Positions 39,832 through 48,759 of a stretch of DNA of 64,000 nt are shown here, piece after piece. Position 1 is the first letter of the stretch. Every line of letters starts with the position of its first letter. The stretch comes from an uncultured Oscillospiraceae bacterium (lineage in GTDB: Bacteria > Bacillota > Clostridia > Oscillospirales > Oscillospiraceae). Location of the stretch: positions 40,453 through 104,452 of the forward strand of contig CALWVV010000008.1 of NCBI GenBank assembly GCA_944385035.1, in the 5' to 3' direction. The position numbers were made by a program, and so were the translations under genes. The notes beneath the pieces were generated by a model that saw only the letters and a program-made list of their open reading frames with translations, was not told the origin of the DNA and ran no database searches.

Positions 39832-40692
39832 ATGTTTGGACTGTTTAAGAAAAAAGAAGCCCCCAAGCCCAGCCCCTCTTCCGAGAGCAGTGCGGTCAAG
39901 TCCTTTGCCGCCGATTTTTCCCCGGAGGAGCTGGACATCTTGGCCGTCACCGGCCCCAGCGGCTTTGGCGCCGTGCAGCAGGAGGACACCGGACTTTGGG
40001 AGGCCTCCATCGGCCTGACCGCCTGGATGGAGGAGGACAGCCCCGAGATCCATCAGGAGGAGATCGGGCTGGTCTCCCTGTGCGATGACACCCTGCGAAG
40101 CTATCTGCGCCAGCGGGTCCCCCCGGATTTTATCATCAAGTTCCGGGCCAGACTTTCGCTGGACGGAAAGCGGCTGCTCATGGTGGACCTGCCCCAGCCT
40201 GCCTTCGATCCGGACTTGAAGGCCATTCTGGAGGAGCAGAAAAAGCCCGAAAGCACCTATGTGGACGGGCTGGGCACCTTTGTGCTCAACCGCCAGGTGG
40301 GCTGGTATGAGGCCGAGGTAGACTGGCTGGAGGGAACGGTCCGCCTGGACTTTGACAAGGGCGAGGCCGAGGCCATGAAGGCCGCCCAGAATACGGCCCG
40401 TGCCCTGCTCTCCGACGCCCAGAGCTGGGACCAGCGGGTGCGCACCTTTGCCGCTGAGCAGCTCACGGACCTTGCCAACCAGTGGGCCCAGGACGGGGAA
40501 GAGGCGGATGAGGCTCCGGAGGAGATCACCCCTCAGGACTTTATGGGGCGCATGGAGCTGGACGCCATCCAGGTGGACGATCAGGGGGGCTTCACCTTCT
40601 GGTTTGAGGACGGCGAGATGTTCTGGGGCCACTCTATCCGGGTCAGCGGCACCCTGGCCGGCGGCCCGGACGACGCCCAGATGGAGGGCTGA
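39832..40692 (+). CDS. DUF2262-like protein
   Basis: A 286-residue cytosolic protein. The N-terminus has a KKKEAPKPSPSSES linker; the middle contains GLGTFVLNRQVGWYEAEVDWLEGTVRLDF, and the C-terminus GRMELDAIQVDDQGGFTFWFEDGEMFWGHSIRVSGTL, which is the pattern of DUF2262 (FxLDR...WY...W, then FxF..GD.F.GH.I.V). The function of that family is unknown. It begins 14 bases after dut and ends 4 bases before maf, so it is part of this operon. Confidence 0.75.
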   Translation: MFGLFKKKEAPKPSPSSESSAVKSFAADFSPEELDILAVTGPSGFGAVQQEDTGLWEASIGLTAWMEEDSPEIHQEEIGLVSLCDDTLRSYLRQRVPPDFIIKFRARLSLDGKRLLMVDLPQPAFDPDLKAILEEQKKPESTYVDGLGTFVLNRQVGWYEAEVDWLEGTVRLDFDKGEAEAMKAAQNTARALLSDAQSWDQRVRTFAAEQLTDLANQWAQDGEEADEAPEEITPQDFMGRMELDAIQVDDQGGFTFWFEDGEMFWGHSIRVSGTLAGGPDDAQMEG

Positions 40693-40696
40693 GGCC

Positions 40697-41290
40697 ATGC
40701 ACATCATCTTAGCCTCCCAATCCCCCCGGCGGCGGGAGCTGCTGGAGCGGATGGGGATCTCCCAATTTGACGTGATCCCCGCAAAAGGGGAGGAGCGCGC
40801 CGACCCCAGCCTCACCCCCGAGCAGCTGGTGGAGGCCCTTTCCCGGCAGAAGGCGGCGGAAGTTGCCGCCGCCCACCCGGATGCCCTGATCATTGCCGCA
40901 GATACGGTGGTGGCAGTGGATGGGGCCGTCCTGGGCAAGCCGCGCAGCCGGGAAGACGCCGCGGACATGCTCAAGCGGCTCTCCGGCCGGGAACACACCG
41001 TCTATTCCGGCCTCACCGTCTCTTGGCAGGGCCGGTCCATCACCCAGCACGAGGCCACCACCGTCCGTTTCCGCCCTCTCACCCAGGCGGATATCACCCA
41101 CTACATCTCCACCGGCGAACCCATGGACAAGGCTGGTTCCTACGGCATCCAGGGCTATGGCTGCACCCTGGTAGAGGGCATCTCCGGAGACTACTACAAT
41201 GTGGTGGGGCTGCCGGTATGCCGGCTGAGCCAGATCCTGTCCGGTTTCGGGGTGGAGGCTCTGGCCATGGCCGCAAAGAAGGAGCTTTAA
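40697..41290 (+). CDS. maf: Maf nucleoside triphosphate pyrophosphatase
   Basis: A 197-residue Maf protein (dTTP/UTP pyrophosphatase type) that removes modified nucleotides and is linked to septum formation. ILASQSPRRRELL is the diagnostic N-terminus; AADTVVAVDG with the catalytic Asp, GKPRSREDAADML and DKAGSYGIQGYG complete the site. It stands at the head of the shape cluster maf-mreC-mreD-PBP2, the common order in Firmicutes. Confidence 0.95.
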   Translation: MHIILASQSPRRRELLERMGISQFDVIPAKGEERADPSLTPEQLVEALSRQKAAEVAAAHPDALIIAADTVVAVDGAVLGKPRSREDAADMLKRLSGREHTVYSGLTVSWQGRSITQHEATTVRFRPLTQADITHYISTGEPMDKAGSYGIQGYGCTLVEGISGDYYNVVGLPVCRLSQILSGFGVEALAMAAKKEL

Positions 41291-41293
41291 GCT

Positions 41294-42136
41294 GTGAAAG
41301 ATTTTCTGCGCAAAAACGGAATTCTTCTGCTGATCATTGCCCTGCTGCTGTCCATTCTCATTGGGGTGGGCTCCGCCTTTTTGGGCGGGAATGCCGACCC
41401 TCTGTCCAATGTTGCCAATACGGTGACCGCCCCGGTCCGGGGCGCGATCGCGGCCGTGGCCGATTGGGCGGAGGGGGTCTACGCCTATGTGTTCCACTAC
41501 GGCGAGCTCCAGGAGGAGCTGGACAGCCTGCGCAAACAGGTAGCTGAGCTGGAGGACGCGGTGCGTCAGGGCCAGGAGGCCAGCCGGGAAAACGAGCAGC
41601 TTCGTTCTCTGCTGGATCTGCAGGAAAAGCGCCGGGACTTTGTCTTTGAGTCTGCCAAAGTCACCGCCCGCTCCACCTACAACTGGGAGTCCTTCCTCTC
41701 CCTGAGCAAGGGCTCCTCCGCCGGGATCGAGGTAGGGGACTGCGTCATCACGGAAACCGGCGTCCTGGTGGGCGTGGTGTCCCAGGTGGGCTATAACTGG
41801 TCCTCGGTGTCCACCATCATCAACACGGACACAGAGATGGGCGGCATCGTCTCCCGCACCTACAGCGCCGGCGTACTGGAGGGGGATTTTGCCCTCATGA
41901 CCCAGGGTAAGATGAAGCTCAACTACCTCCCAGAGGGGGCGCAGCTGGTGTCCGGGGACGAGGTGGTCACCTCCGGCAAGGGGGACGTGTTCCCCTCGGG
42001 CCTGGTGGTGGGCCAGGTGGAGGGGGTCTTTACCGACCCCTCCGGCCAGTCCCGCTACGCGGTGGTAGCCCCTCTGGCAAAGCTGGATTCTCTCATTGAG
42101 GTCTTTGTCATTAAGGACTTTACCATTGTGGAATAG
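41294..42136 (+). CDS. mreC: Rod shape-determining protein MreC
   Basis: A 280-residue membrane protein with one helix at about 8-28, a coiled coil at about 65-105 (ELQEELDSLRKQVAELEDAVRQ), and the two-barrel MreC domain (STYNWESFLSLSKGSSAGIEVGD...GLVVGQVEGV). It scaffolds the elongation machinery outside the membrane. The GTG start lies 3 bases after maf with AAGGAGC as SD. No mreB is present here. Confidence 0.95.
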   Translation: MKDFLRKNGILLLIIALLLSILIGVGSAFLGGNADPLSNVANTVTAPVRGAIAAVADWAEGVYAYVFHYGELQEELDSLRKQVAELEDAVRQGQEASRENEQLRSLLDLQEKRRDFVFESAKVTARSTYNWESFLSLSKGSSAGIEVGDCVITETGVLVGVVSQVGYNWSSVSTIINTDTEMGGIVSRTYSAGVLEGDFALMTQGKMKLNYLPEGAQLVSGDEVVTSGKGDVFPSGLVVGQVEGVFTDPSGQSRYAVVAPLAKLDSLIEVFVIKDFTIVE

Positions 42137-42148
42137 GAGGGAGCTCAC

Positions 42149-42661
42149 ATGACGCGACGCGATCTGTTCCACAAGTGGTTTGTGTACAGCCTGGGCCTGC
42201 TGCCCATCTGGCTGCTGGATGCCTACATCCTTCCCCGGTACCCTCTGGGCGGGATCTCCCCCATGCTGCTGCCCCTGGCGGCGGCGGCAGTGGCTGTTTT
42301 GGAGGGAGCTTACGCCGGCACCGGGTTTGGAATGGGAGTAGGCCTTCTGTGGGAGCTCACCTATCCCGGCGGCTTTGGCGGCCTGGTCTTTGGCATGGCC
42401 CTGGCGGGGATGCTCATGGGGGCGGTCTCCCAATATGCCCTCAGCCAATCTTACCCCGGATGCCTTATCTGCTCGGCGGGTGTACTGTGTGCCCTGGATG
42501 GGCTGCGCCTTGCCCGTGGACTGTTGGTCCACACCGCCCAGCTTCCTGACATGCTCCATGTAGCCGTGCCGGAGTTTTTCTATTCCCTGGCCTGGACCCC
42601 TCTCATCTGGCTGCTGTTCCGGGCCATCTTCAACAAGGTCGGCGGAACAAAGCTGGCCTGA
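42149..42661 (+). CDS. mreD: Rod shape-determining protein MreD
   Basis: A 170-residue polytopic membrane protein with five or six hydrophobic segments and the size and place of MreD, between mreC and the elongation PBP. Sequence conservation in this family is low, so the call rests on context and topology. ATG follows AGGAGGGAGCTCAC. Confidence 0.85.
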   Translation: MTRRDLFHKWFVYSLGLLPIWLLDAYILPRYPLGGISPMLLPLAAAAVAVLEGAYAGTGFGMGVGLLWELTYPGGFGGLVFGMALAGMLMGAVSQYALSQSYPGCLICSAGVLCALDGLRLARGLLVHTAQLPDMLHVAVPEFFYSLAWTPLIWLLFRAIFNKVGGTKLA

Positions 42662-42703
42662 CGGTTCCCGTTTCCCATTGCCCCTCTGGAAAGGAGGTCT
42701 TTC

Positions 42704-44992
42704 ATGAATCCCAAACAATTTCAGCGCCGTGCCCTGGTCATGGTGCTTCTGCTGGCCCTGATGCTCACCGGCATGGGCGCCACCCTCTACGATCTTCAGA
42801 TCAACAACGGCGAAGAGTATGCCCGCCAGGCCCAGAACAAGATCGCCGAACAGGAGACGGTGGAGGCTGTCCGGGGCCAAATCCTGGACCGAAACGGCCA
42901 GGTGCTGGTCTCTAACAAGGTAGTCTACCAGGTCTCTCTGGATACCTCCCTGATGAAGGAGGACCGCAACCGGATCCTCCTGTCCCTGATGGAGATTTCC
43001 CAGGAGGAGGGCGTGGAGTGGACCGACAACCTGCCCATCTCCAAATCCGCTCCCTTCACCTTTACCACCGACACCCCCTATTTCACCACCTCCACCGACG
43101 AGGAGGGGAACACGGTCCAGTCCCTCACCCGGTTGGGGCGGCTGGCGGTCTACTACGGCTGGATCGAGGACCCCACCGAGACTCCGGAAGAGCCGGAGGA
43201 GGGGGAGGAGCCCGCCGCGCCGGAACCGGGCCTTTGGGACAAGATCAAGGCCTTTTTTACCGGGAAGGATTTGTCCCAATCCGCCGACACCTCTCAGCAA
43301 ACGGAGCCGGACGCTCTGCCCACTGCTCTGGAGCTGCTGGGTATGATGTGCGCCGACTGGGACATTCAGGGGGAGGGCGCTGTGGAGGAGAGCTCCGACC
43401 AAACGGTCCCCGTTTTAAACATCGGGGATATGTCCGCCCAGGATGCCCGTGCCCTGGCGGGCATCCTCTATGAGCTGAACCTGCGCTCCAGCAATGTCTA
43501 TGTGGCCAACGAGTATGTCTTTGCCCAGGATGTGAACATTGACTTTATCACCCAGGTAAAGGAACACTCCCTGACCGGTGTTATCATTGAGCCCACCACT
43601 GTGCGCCAGTACCACACCACCTACGCCGCCCATCTGCTGGGCCAGGTGACCCCCATCTATTCCGGGGAGGTGGAGTACTACACCTCTCTGGACCTGGACG
43701 GAGACGGAGTGCCCGACTACTCCCTCAACGACACGGTGGGCCGGGGAGGGGTGGAGCAGGCCTTTGAGTCCTACCTCCGGGGTTCCTCCGGCGTACGGAC
43801 CGTGGAACGCAACACCTCGGGAAAAATCGTCTCGGAGACCTGGCTGGAGGAGCCGGAGCCGGGCGACAATGTGGTGCTGACCCTGGACATCAACCTCCAG
43901 GCCTATGTGGAAAACACCCTGGCCACCGCCATCCCCCAGATCGACGTGGAGGAGGCGGTGGGCGGCGGGGCCTGCGTCGTCCTGGACGTGGACACCTCCG
44001 AGGTGCTGGCCTGCGCCTCCTATCCCACCTTTGACCCGGCCAAGTATAACTCCAACTTCAACGAGTACGCCGCCGATCCCTTGCTGCCCCTCCTGAACCG
44101 GGCCCTTCAGGGCACCTTTGCTCCCGGCTCCACCTTTAAGATGATCACTGCCATCGCCGGACTGGAGAAGGGGATCATCACCCCCACCACGGAGATCAAG
44201 GACGAGGGCATCTACAAACACTACTCCAGCCCCCAACCCCGGTGCTGGATCTACAACACCAACGGCGGAAACCACGGCTCCATCAATGTCAGTGAGGCCA
44301 TCGAGGTCTCCTGCAACTACTTCTTCTACGAGGTCGGCCGTCTGCTGGGCATTGACACGCTGGTGGACTACGCCACCCGCTTCGGTCTGGGACAAAAAAC
44401 CGGGCTGGAGCTGGAGGAGCGCGCAGGCGTCATGGCCAGCCCCGAATATACCGAATCCATGGGCGGAACCTGGTATGAGGGCAGCGTTCTGTCCGTGGCC
44501 ATCGGCCAGGAGAGTACTCAGGTCACGCCCATCCAGCTGGCCAACTACATTGCCACCCTGGTCAACGGGGGGTCCCGCCGTGCCACCCACCTGCTCAAAG
44601 AGGTCAAGTCCAGCGACTTCTCCCAGGTGCTCTATACCAAGGAGCCGGAGCTGCTGAGCACCATTGAAATTCAGGACGAAAACCTGGAGGCCGTCAAGGC
44701 CGGCATGCTGGCCCTGACGACCCATGGCTCTGTCAGCCGCCACTTTGTGGGCCTGCCCTTCCAGGTAGGCGCCAAAACTGGCTCTGCCCAGGTGGACGGC
44801 CAGGTAGAGGCCAACGCCGTGTTCGTGTGCTTTGCCCCCTATGACGACCCGGAAGTGGCCGTGGCCCTGGTGGTTCAGCGGGGCGGCAGCGGCTCTGAAC
44901 TGGGCGCTATGGCCGCTGATATTCTGTCCTACTACTTTTCTTCCCAGGAGAACCGGGACGAGGCGCCCACGGAAAATACCCTGGTGCGCTGA
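42704..44992 (+). CDS. mrdA: Penicillin-binding protein 2 (elongation transpeptidase)
   Basis: A 762-residue class B PBP that cross-links lateral-wall peptidoglycan. One N-terminal helix (about 10-30), a dimerisation domain with RGQILDRNGQVL, and a transpeptidase domain with Ser476-x-x-Lys479 (PGSTFK), Ser536-x-Asn538 (SCN) and Lys691-Thr-Gly693 (KTG). It is longer than typical; residues about 155-220 are an acidic, low-complexity insert (PEEPEEGEEPAAPEPG). GTG/ATG choice is clear: ATG follows AAAGGAGG. Last gene of the shape cluster. Confidence 0.95.
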   Translation: MNPKQFQRRALVMVLLLALMLTGMGATLYDLQINNGEEYARQAQNKIAEQETVEAVRGQILDRNGQVLVSNKVVYQVSLDTSLMKEDRNRILLSLMEISQEEGVEWTDNLPISKSAPFTFTTDTPYFTTSTDEEGNTVQSLTRLGRLAVYYGWIEDPTETPEEPEEGEEPAAPEPGLWDKIKAFFTGKDLSQSADTSQQTEPDALPTALELLGMMCADWDIQGEGAVEESSDQTVPVLNIGDMSAQDARALAGILYELNLRSSNVYVANEYVFAQDVNIDFITQVKEHSLTGVIIEPTTVRQYHTTYAAHLLGQVTPIYSGEVEYYTSLDLDGDGVPDYSLNDTVGRGGVEQAFESYLRGSSGVRTVERNTSGKIVSETWLEEPEPGDNVVLTLDINLQAYVENTLATAIPQIDVEEAVGGGACVVLDVDTSEVLACASYPTFDPAKYNSNFNEYAADPLLPLLNRALQGTFAPGSTFKMITAIAGLEKGIITPTTEIKDEGIYKHYSSPQPRCWIYNTNGGNHGSINVSEAIEVSCNYFFYEVGRLLGIDTLVDYATRFGLGQKTGLELEERAGVMASPEYTESMGGTWYEGSVLSVAIGQESTQVTPIQLANYIATLVNGGSRRATHLLKEVKSSDFSQVLYTKEPELLSTIEIQDENLEAVKAGMLALTTHGSVSRHFVGLPFQVGAKTGSAQVDGQVEANAVFVCFAPYDDPEVAVALVVQRGGSGSELGAMAADILSYYFSSQENRDEAPTENTLVR

Positions 44993-45042
44993 GAGCCCTT
45001 ACTCTCATATCCATGTAACTTACAACAAGGAGATGTTCCTCT

Positions 45043-45855
45043 ATGTCTGAAAATTGCACCCACGATTGCTCCAGCTGCAGTGCCGACTGTTCCTCCCGTG
45101 ACATGCGGGTTCCCGCCAACGCCATGTCCAGCATCAAGCGGGTCATTGCCGTGGTCAGCGGCAAGGGCGGCGTCGGTAAGAGCACCGTTACCGCCTCTCT
45201 GGCAGTAGCCATGGCCAAAAAGGGCCGCAAGGTGGCCATTCTGGACGCCGACATCACCGGCCCCTCCATCCCCACCGCCTTTGGCATCCACCAGAAGGCC
45301 ACCGGTACCGACGCAGGCATCGACCCCGCCGTCACCGCCGGAGGCATCAAGCTCATGTCCCTGAACCTGCTCACCGCCAACGAAACTGACCCCGTCATCT
45401 GGCGCGGCCCCGTCATCGCCGGTGTGGTCACCCAGTTCTGGCAGGAAGTGGTCTGGGGCGATGTGGACTATATGTTTGTGGATATGCCTCCGGGCACCGG
45501 CGACGTCCCTCTGACTGTGTTCCAGTCCCTCCCCGTGGACGGGGTCATCGTGGTCACCTCTCCCCAGGATCTGGTGTCCATGATCGTCACCAAGGCGGTG
45601 AACATGGCCAAGATGATGGACATTCCCGTCCTGGGTCTGGTGGAGAACTACAGCTACTTCCAGTGCCCCGACTGCGGCAAGCGCCACACCATTTTCGGCG
45701 AGAGTCACCTGGATCAGGTAGCCGCCGAGCTGGAGGTCCCTGTGCTGGCCAAGCTGCCCATCGACCCCACCCTGGCCGCTGCCTTTGATGCGGGCCAGAT
45801 TGAAAACGCCCCCGCCAACTATATGGAGGACCTGGCCGCCCGTCTGGACGGCTGA
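45043..45855 (+). CDS. Mrp/NBP35-family ATP-binding iron-sulfur carrier
   Basis: A 270-residue deviant-Walker P-loop ATPase (VVSGKGGVGKSTVT, residues 38-50; DADITGPSIP; MPPGTGD) thought to carry and transfer Fe-S clusters. A cysteine-rich head (Cys5, Cys9, Cys12, Cys16) resembles the N-terminal ferredoxin-like motif of NBP35, and CPDC near residue 210 is the conserved bridging-cluster site. ATG follows CAAGGAGATG. It has its own terminator. Confidence 0.93.
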   Translation: MSENCTHDCSSCSADCSSRDMRVPANAMSSIKRVIAVVSGKGGVGKSTVTASLAVAMAKKGRKVAILDADITGPSIPTAFGIHQKATGTDAGIDPAVTAGGIKLMSLNLLTANETDPVIWRGPVIAGVVTQFWQEVVWGDVDYMFVDMPPGTGDVPLTVFQSLPVDGVIVVTSPQDLVSMIVTKAVNMAKMMDIPVLGLVENYSYFQCPDCGKRHTIFGESHLDQVAAELEVPVLAKLPIDPTLAAAFDAGQIENAPANYMEDLAARLDG

Positions 45856-45862
45856 CCCGTTC

Positions 45863-45893
45863 GCCCGGAGCCAGAGCGTTCCGGGCATTTTTT
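45863..45893 (+). terminator. Intrinsic terminator of the mrp gene
   Basis: GCCCGGA (45863-45869) pairs with TCCGGGC (45880-45886), followed by ATTTTTT. Confidence 0.82.
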
Positions 45894-45993
45894 ATGCCGC
45901 TGCGGCTTGCCTCTGTGTGTGCAAATTTCCCACAAAAGTGCCCCTTCGGGGGACCTATTTTCCCTGTTTTCTTTCCGCCTGCCACCGGGAAAT

Positions 45994-46025
45994 CCCTTGA
46001 AAAATCAAGGGTTATCCGCTACAAT
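45994..46025 (+). promoter_or_regulatory. feoAB promoter with overlapping palindrome
   Basis: TTGAAA (45997-46002) and TACAAT (46020-46025) have a 17-bp spacer. A perfect dyad CCCTTGA-AAAA-TCAAGGG (45994-46011) covers the -35 box, an ideal place for a repressor. It is not a recognisable Fur or DtxR consensus. Confidence 0.65.
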
Positions 46026-46074
46026 AGCATGGTACGCATATCTGTAATCCGTGCAGCACAGGAGACGATAAGTT

Positions 46075-48483
46075 ATGGAAAAGCGCTCCTCATCCAGTAC
46101 ATTAAACGATTTAAAGCCGGGCCAGAGCGGTACCATCCTCTCGGTGGGCAACCAGTCCGGGGCGGTCAAGCGCCGTCTGGTAGACATGGGCCTGACCCCC
46201 GGAACCCAGGTCACCGTCACAAAGGTGGCTCCCCTGGGCGACCCTCTGGAGGTCAGTCTCCGGGGCTATGAGCTGTCCCTGCGGAAAGCGGATGCCGCCC
46301 AGATCACCATGGGCCAGCCCCGGCGCTCCTCCCACTCCGCCCGCAGCGCCATGACCCGCCACATCCCCGACCCGGAGGTGGCACGCCGGCAGATGAACGA
46401 CCACGCCCATGAGCTGGAAGCCCACGGAGCCCGGTATGACTCTGCCGCACACGACAGCCGCCCCATGCGCATTGCCCTGGCGGGCAATCCCAACTGCGGC
46501 AAGACCACCCTCTTCAACGCCCTGACCGGTTCCAACCAGTATGTGGGCAACTGGCCTGGGGTCACGGTGGAAAAGAAGGAGGGCACCGCCCACTTGGGTG
46601 ACAAGGAACTCACCGTGGTGGATCTGCCCGGCATCTACTCTCTGTCCCCCTACTCCATGGAGGAAATCGTGGCTCGGGACTTTATCATCGGGGAGGGGCC
46701 CGACTGTGTCATTGACATTGTGGACGCCACCAACCTGGAGCGAAACCTCTATCTCACCGTCCAGCTGCTGGAGCTGGAGCGGCCCACCGTCCTGGCCCTG
46801 AACTTTATGGACGAGGTGGAAAAGCGCGGAGACTGCATCGACGTGTCCCGCTTGTCCAAGGAGCTGGGCATCCCCGTGGTCCCCATCACCGCCCGGACCG
46901 GAGAGGGCCTGGAGGAGCTTCTGCACACCGCCCACCGGCAGATGCACCTGGGCTTTACCATGGAGCCCGACGACCTCTATGACGACTATACCCACGACAT
47001 TCACCACCGCATGGGCGAGCTCATCCACGACTACGCCTACGCGGCCAACCTGCCCGCCCACTGGGCCTCCATCAAGCTTCTGGAGGGGGACGAGCTGGTA
47101 CAAGAAGCCCTGCACCTGCCTGCCGGCGTTCAGCAGCAGCTCAGCGCCATTGTGGCTGAGTATGAAAATTCCAGCGACCTGGGCGACCGGGAGACCCTCA
47201 TTGCCGACAGCCGCTACCAGTACATCGAAAAGGTAGTCTCTGCCTCGGTCATCAAGGGACAAAAGCCCGGTGAACTCACCCTGACGGAAAAGATCGATCA
47301 GGTGGTCACCCACCGCATTTTTGCCATCCCCCTGTTCCTGTGCACCATGCTGGTGATGTTTGTCATTACCTTCGGCCCCTTCGGCTCCTGGCTTTCCGAC
47401 CTGGTGGGGGAGGGGATCGGCCTGTTCGGCACCTGGCTTGGCACCGCACTGGCGAACCTGGGGGTCTCCTACGTGCTGGTCTCCCTCATCTGCGACGGCA
47501 TCATCGCCGGGGTGGGCGGCGTGCTCACCTTCCTGCCTCAGATCGCTTTGCTGTTTCTGTTCTTGTCCTTTTTGGAGGACTCGGGCTATATGTCCCGCGC
47601 CGCCTTTATCATGGACCGGCTGCTGCGGCGCTTCGGTCTCAGCGGCAAGGCCTTTATCCCCATGCTCATGGGCTTTGGCTGTTCGGTGCCCGCCATTATG
47701 GGGGCCCGCACCATGGAAAATGAAAAGGACCGGCGGATGACCATCCTTCTGGTGCCCTTCATGTCCTGCTCGGCCAAGCTGCCGGTCTACGGCCTTATTT
47801 CCGCCGCCTTCTTTGGCCCTTGGGCGGGGCTGGTGGTCTTTGGCCTCTATGTCATCGGTATGGCGGTGGGCATCCTCTCGGGGCTCTTCTTTAAAAAGTC
47901 CCTCTTTGTGGGCGAGCCCGCCCCCTTTGTGCTGGAGCTGCCCCCTTATCGCCTGCCCTCCCTGGGCAACATGCTCACCCATGTGTGGCAGAAGGTAAAG
48001 GGCTTCCTGATCAAGGCCGGTACCCTGATTTTGCTCATGTCCGTCATTTTGTGGCTGCTGCAGTCCTTTGACTTCTCCCTGCACATGGTGGAGGACACCT
48101 CCCAGAGCATGCTGGGCGCCTTGGGCAGCCTGATCGCCCCCCTCTTTGCCCCTCTGGGCTTTGGCCACTGGCAGGCCGCTGTGGCCTTGCTCACCGGCCT
48201 TATTGCCAAGGAGATGGTGGTTTCCTCCCTGTCCATGTTCTACGGCTTCTCCCTCACTGCCACCAGCAGTCAGGTGGCCGCCGCCATGGTGGGCTTTACC
48301 CCCCTGTCCGCCTTCTCCATGCTGGTGTTTATCCTGCTTTACGTCCCCTGTGTGGCTGCGGTGTCCACCCTGTTTAAGGAGCTGGGCAGCCCCAAATGGG
48401 CCTGGTTCTCCATTTTCTGGCAGCTGGGCTGCGCCTATGTGGTCTCCCTGCTGGTCTATCAGGTGGGAGCGCTCTTCTTCTAA
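46075..48483 (+). CDS. feoB: FeoA-FeoB fusion, ferrous iron transporter
   Basis: An 802-residue fusion. Residues about 7-75 are FeoA (SH3-like; LNDLKPGQSGTILSV...RRLVDMGLTPGTQVTVTKVAPLGDPLEVSLRGYELSLRK). A 50-residue His/Arg/Ala-rich linker leads to the FeoB G domain (GNPNCGKTTLFNALTG, VGNWPGVTVEKKEG, DLPGIYSLSPYSMEE, NFMDE), a helical insertion domain, and two Gate/core membrane regions (for example LMGFGCSVPAIMGARTM). It imports Fe2+ using GTP hydrolysis. FeoA and FeoB are separate in most Firmicutes. ATG has only a weak upstream AGGAGACG 6 bases away. Confidence 0.95.
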   Translation: MEKRSSSSTLNDLKPGQSGTILSVGNQSGAVKRRLVDMGLTPGTQVTVTKVAPLGDPLEVSLRGYELSLRKADAAQITMGQPRRSSHSARSAMTRHIPDPEVARRQMNDHAHELEAHGARYDSAAHDSRPMRIALAGNPNCGKTTLFNALTGSNQYVGNWPGVTVEKKEGTAHLGDKELTVVDLPGIYSLSPYSMEEIVARDFIIGEGPDCVIDIVDATNLERNLYLTVQLLELERPTVLALNFMDEVEKRGDCIDVSRLSKELGIPVVPITARTGEGLEELLHTAHRQMHLGFTMEPDDLYDDYTHDIHHRMGELIHDYAYAANLPAHWASIKLLEGDELVQEALHLPAGVQQQLSAIVAEYENSSDLGDRETLIADSRYQYIEKVVSASVIKGQKPGELTLTEKIDQVVTHRIFAIPLFLCTMLVMFVITFGPFGSWLSDLVGEGIGLFGTWLGTALANLGVSYVLVSLICDGIIAGVGGVLTFLPQIALLFLFLSFLEDSGYMSRAAFIMDRLLRRFGLSGKAFIPMLMGFGCSVPAIMGARTMENEKDRRMTILLVPFMSCSAKLPVYGLISAAFFGPWAGLVVFGLYVIGMAVGILSGLFFKKSLFVGEPAPFVLELPPYRLPSLGNMLTHVWQKVKGFLIKAGTLILLMSVILWLLQSFDFSLHMVEDTSQSMLGALGSLIAPLFAPLGFGHWQAAVALLTGLIAKEMVVSSLSMFYGFSLTATSSQVAAAMVGFTPLSAFSMLVFILLYVPCVAAVSTLFKELGSPKWAWFSIFWQLGCAYVVSLLVYQVGALFF

Positions 48484-48536
48484 GCTTCCCCACCCGCCTG
48501 CGGCCCAATTTTTTAACCATAGGAAAGAGGAACACT

Positions 48537-48679
48537 ATGATTCGACTGATTTCCCTGGACCTGGACGGCACCCTTCTGGATCCCTCCGGCGGGTAAAGGT
48601 AAAGGCCGCCGCCTACCGCATCGCCCCCTCCAACGCCGAGGAGGGCGTGGCACAGGCCATTCTCAGTTGTCTGGACTGA
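48537..48679 (+). pseudogene. Remnant of a Cof-type HAD phosphatase gene
   Basis: A good ribosome binding site (AGGAAAGAGG) and ATG open MIRLISLDLDGTLLDPSGG, the classic N-terminus with the DxDGTLLD nucleophile motif of Cof-type HAD phosphatases, but the frame stops after 19 codons. In another frame, 48597-48679 encodes KVKAAAYRIAPSNAEEG followed by VAQAILSCLD and a stop, which matches the C-terminal end of the same family. The roughly 230 residues between are missing. A short direct repeat (GGTAAAGGTAAAGG) marks the junction. A terminator follows, as for a real gene. I read it as a large internal deletion. Confidence 0.8.
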
Positions 48680-48700
48680 TCATCTCTGCAACTTGCTTAA

Positions 48701-48739
48701 ACGCGCCGAAGCCTTTCCCAGGCTCCGGCGCGTTTTTTT
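48701..48739 (+). terminator. Terminator after the HAD remnant
   Basis: ACGCGCCGaaGCC pairs with GGCtcCGGCGCGT, followed by seven T residues. It ends the feoAB/HAD transcript. Confidence 0.88.
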
Positions 48740-48759
48740 GTCCGTTTGGCAAATTTCTC

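Noticed and set aside
40709-43402. An 897-codon minus-strand frame opposite maf-mreC-mreD-PBP2 (and similar ones opposite feoB, the SLH gene and htpG)
   Set aside because: Same shadow effect; the plus-strand genes are unambiguous and the antisense product has low-complexity composition.
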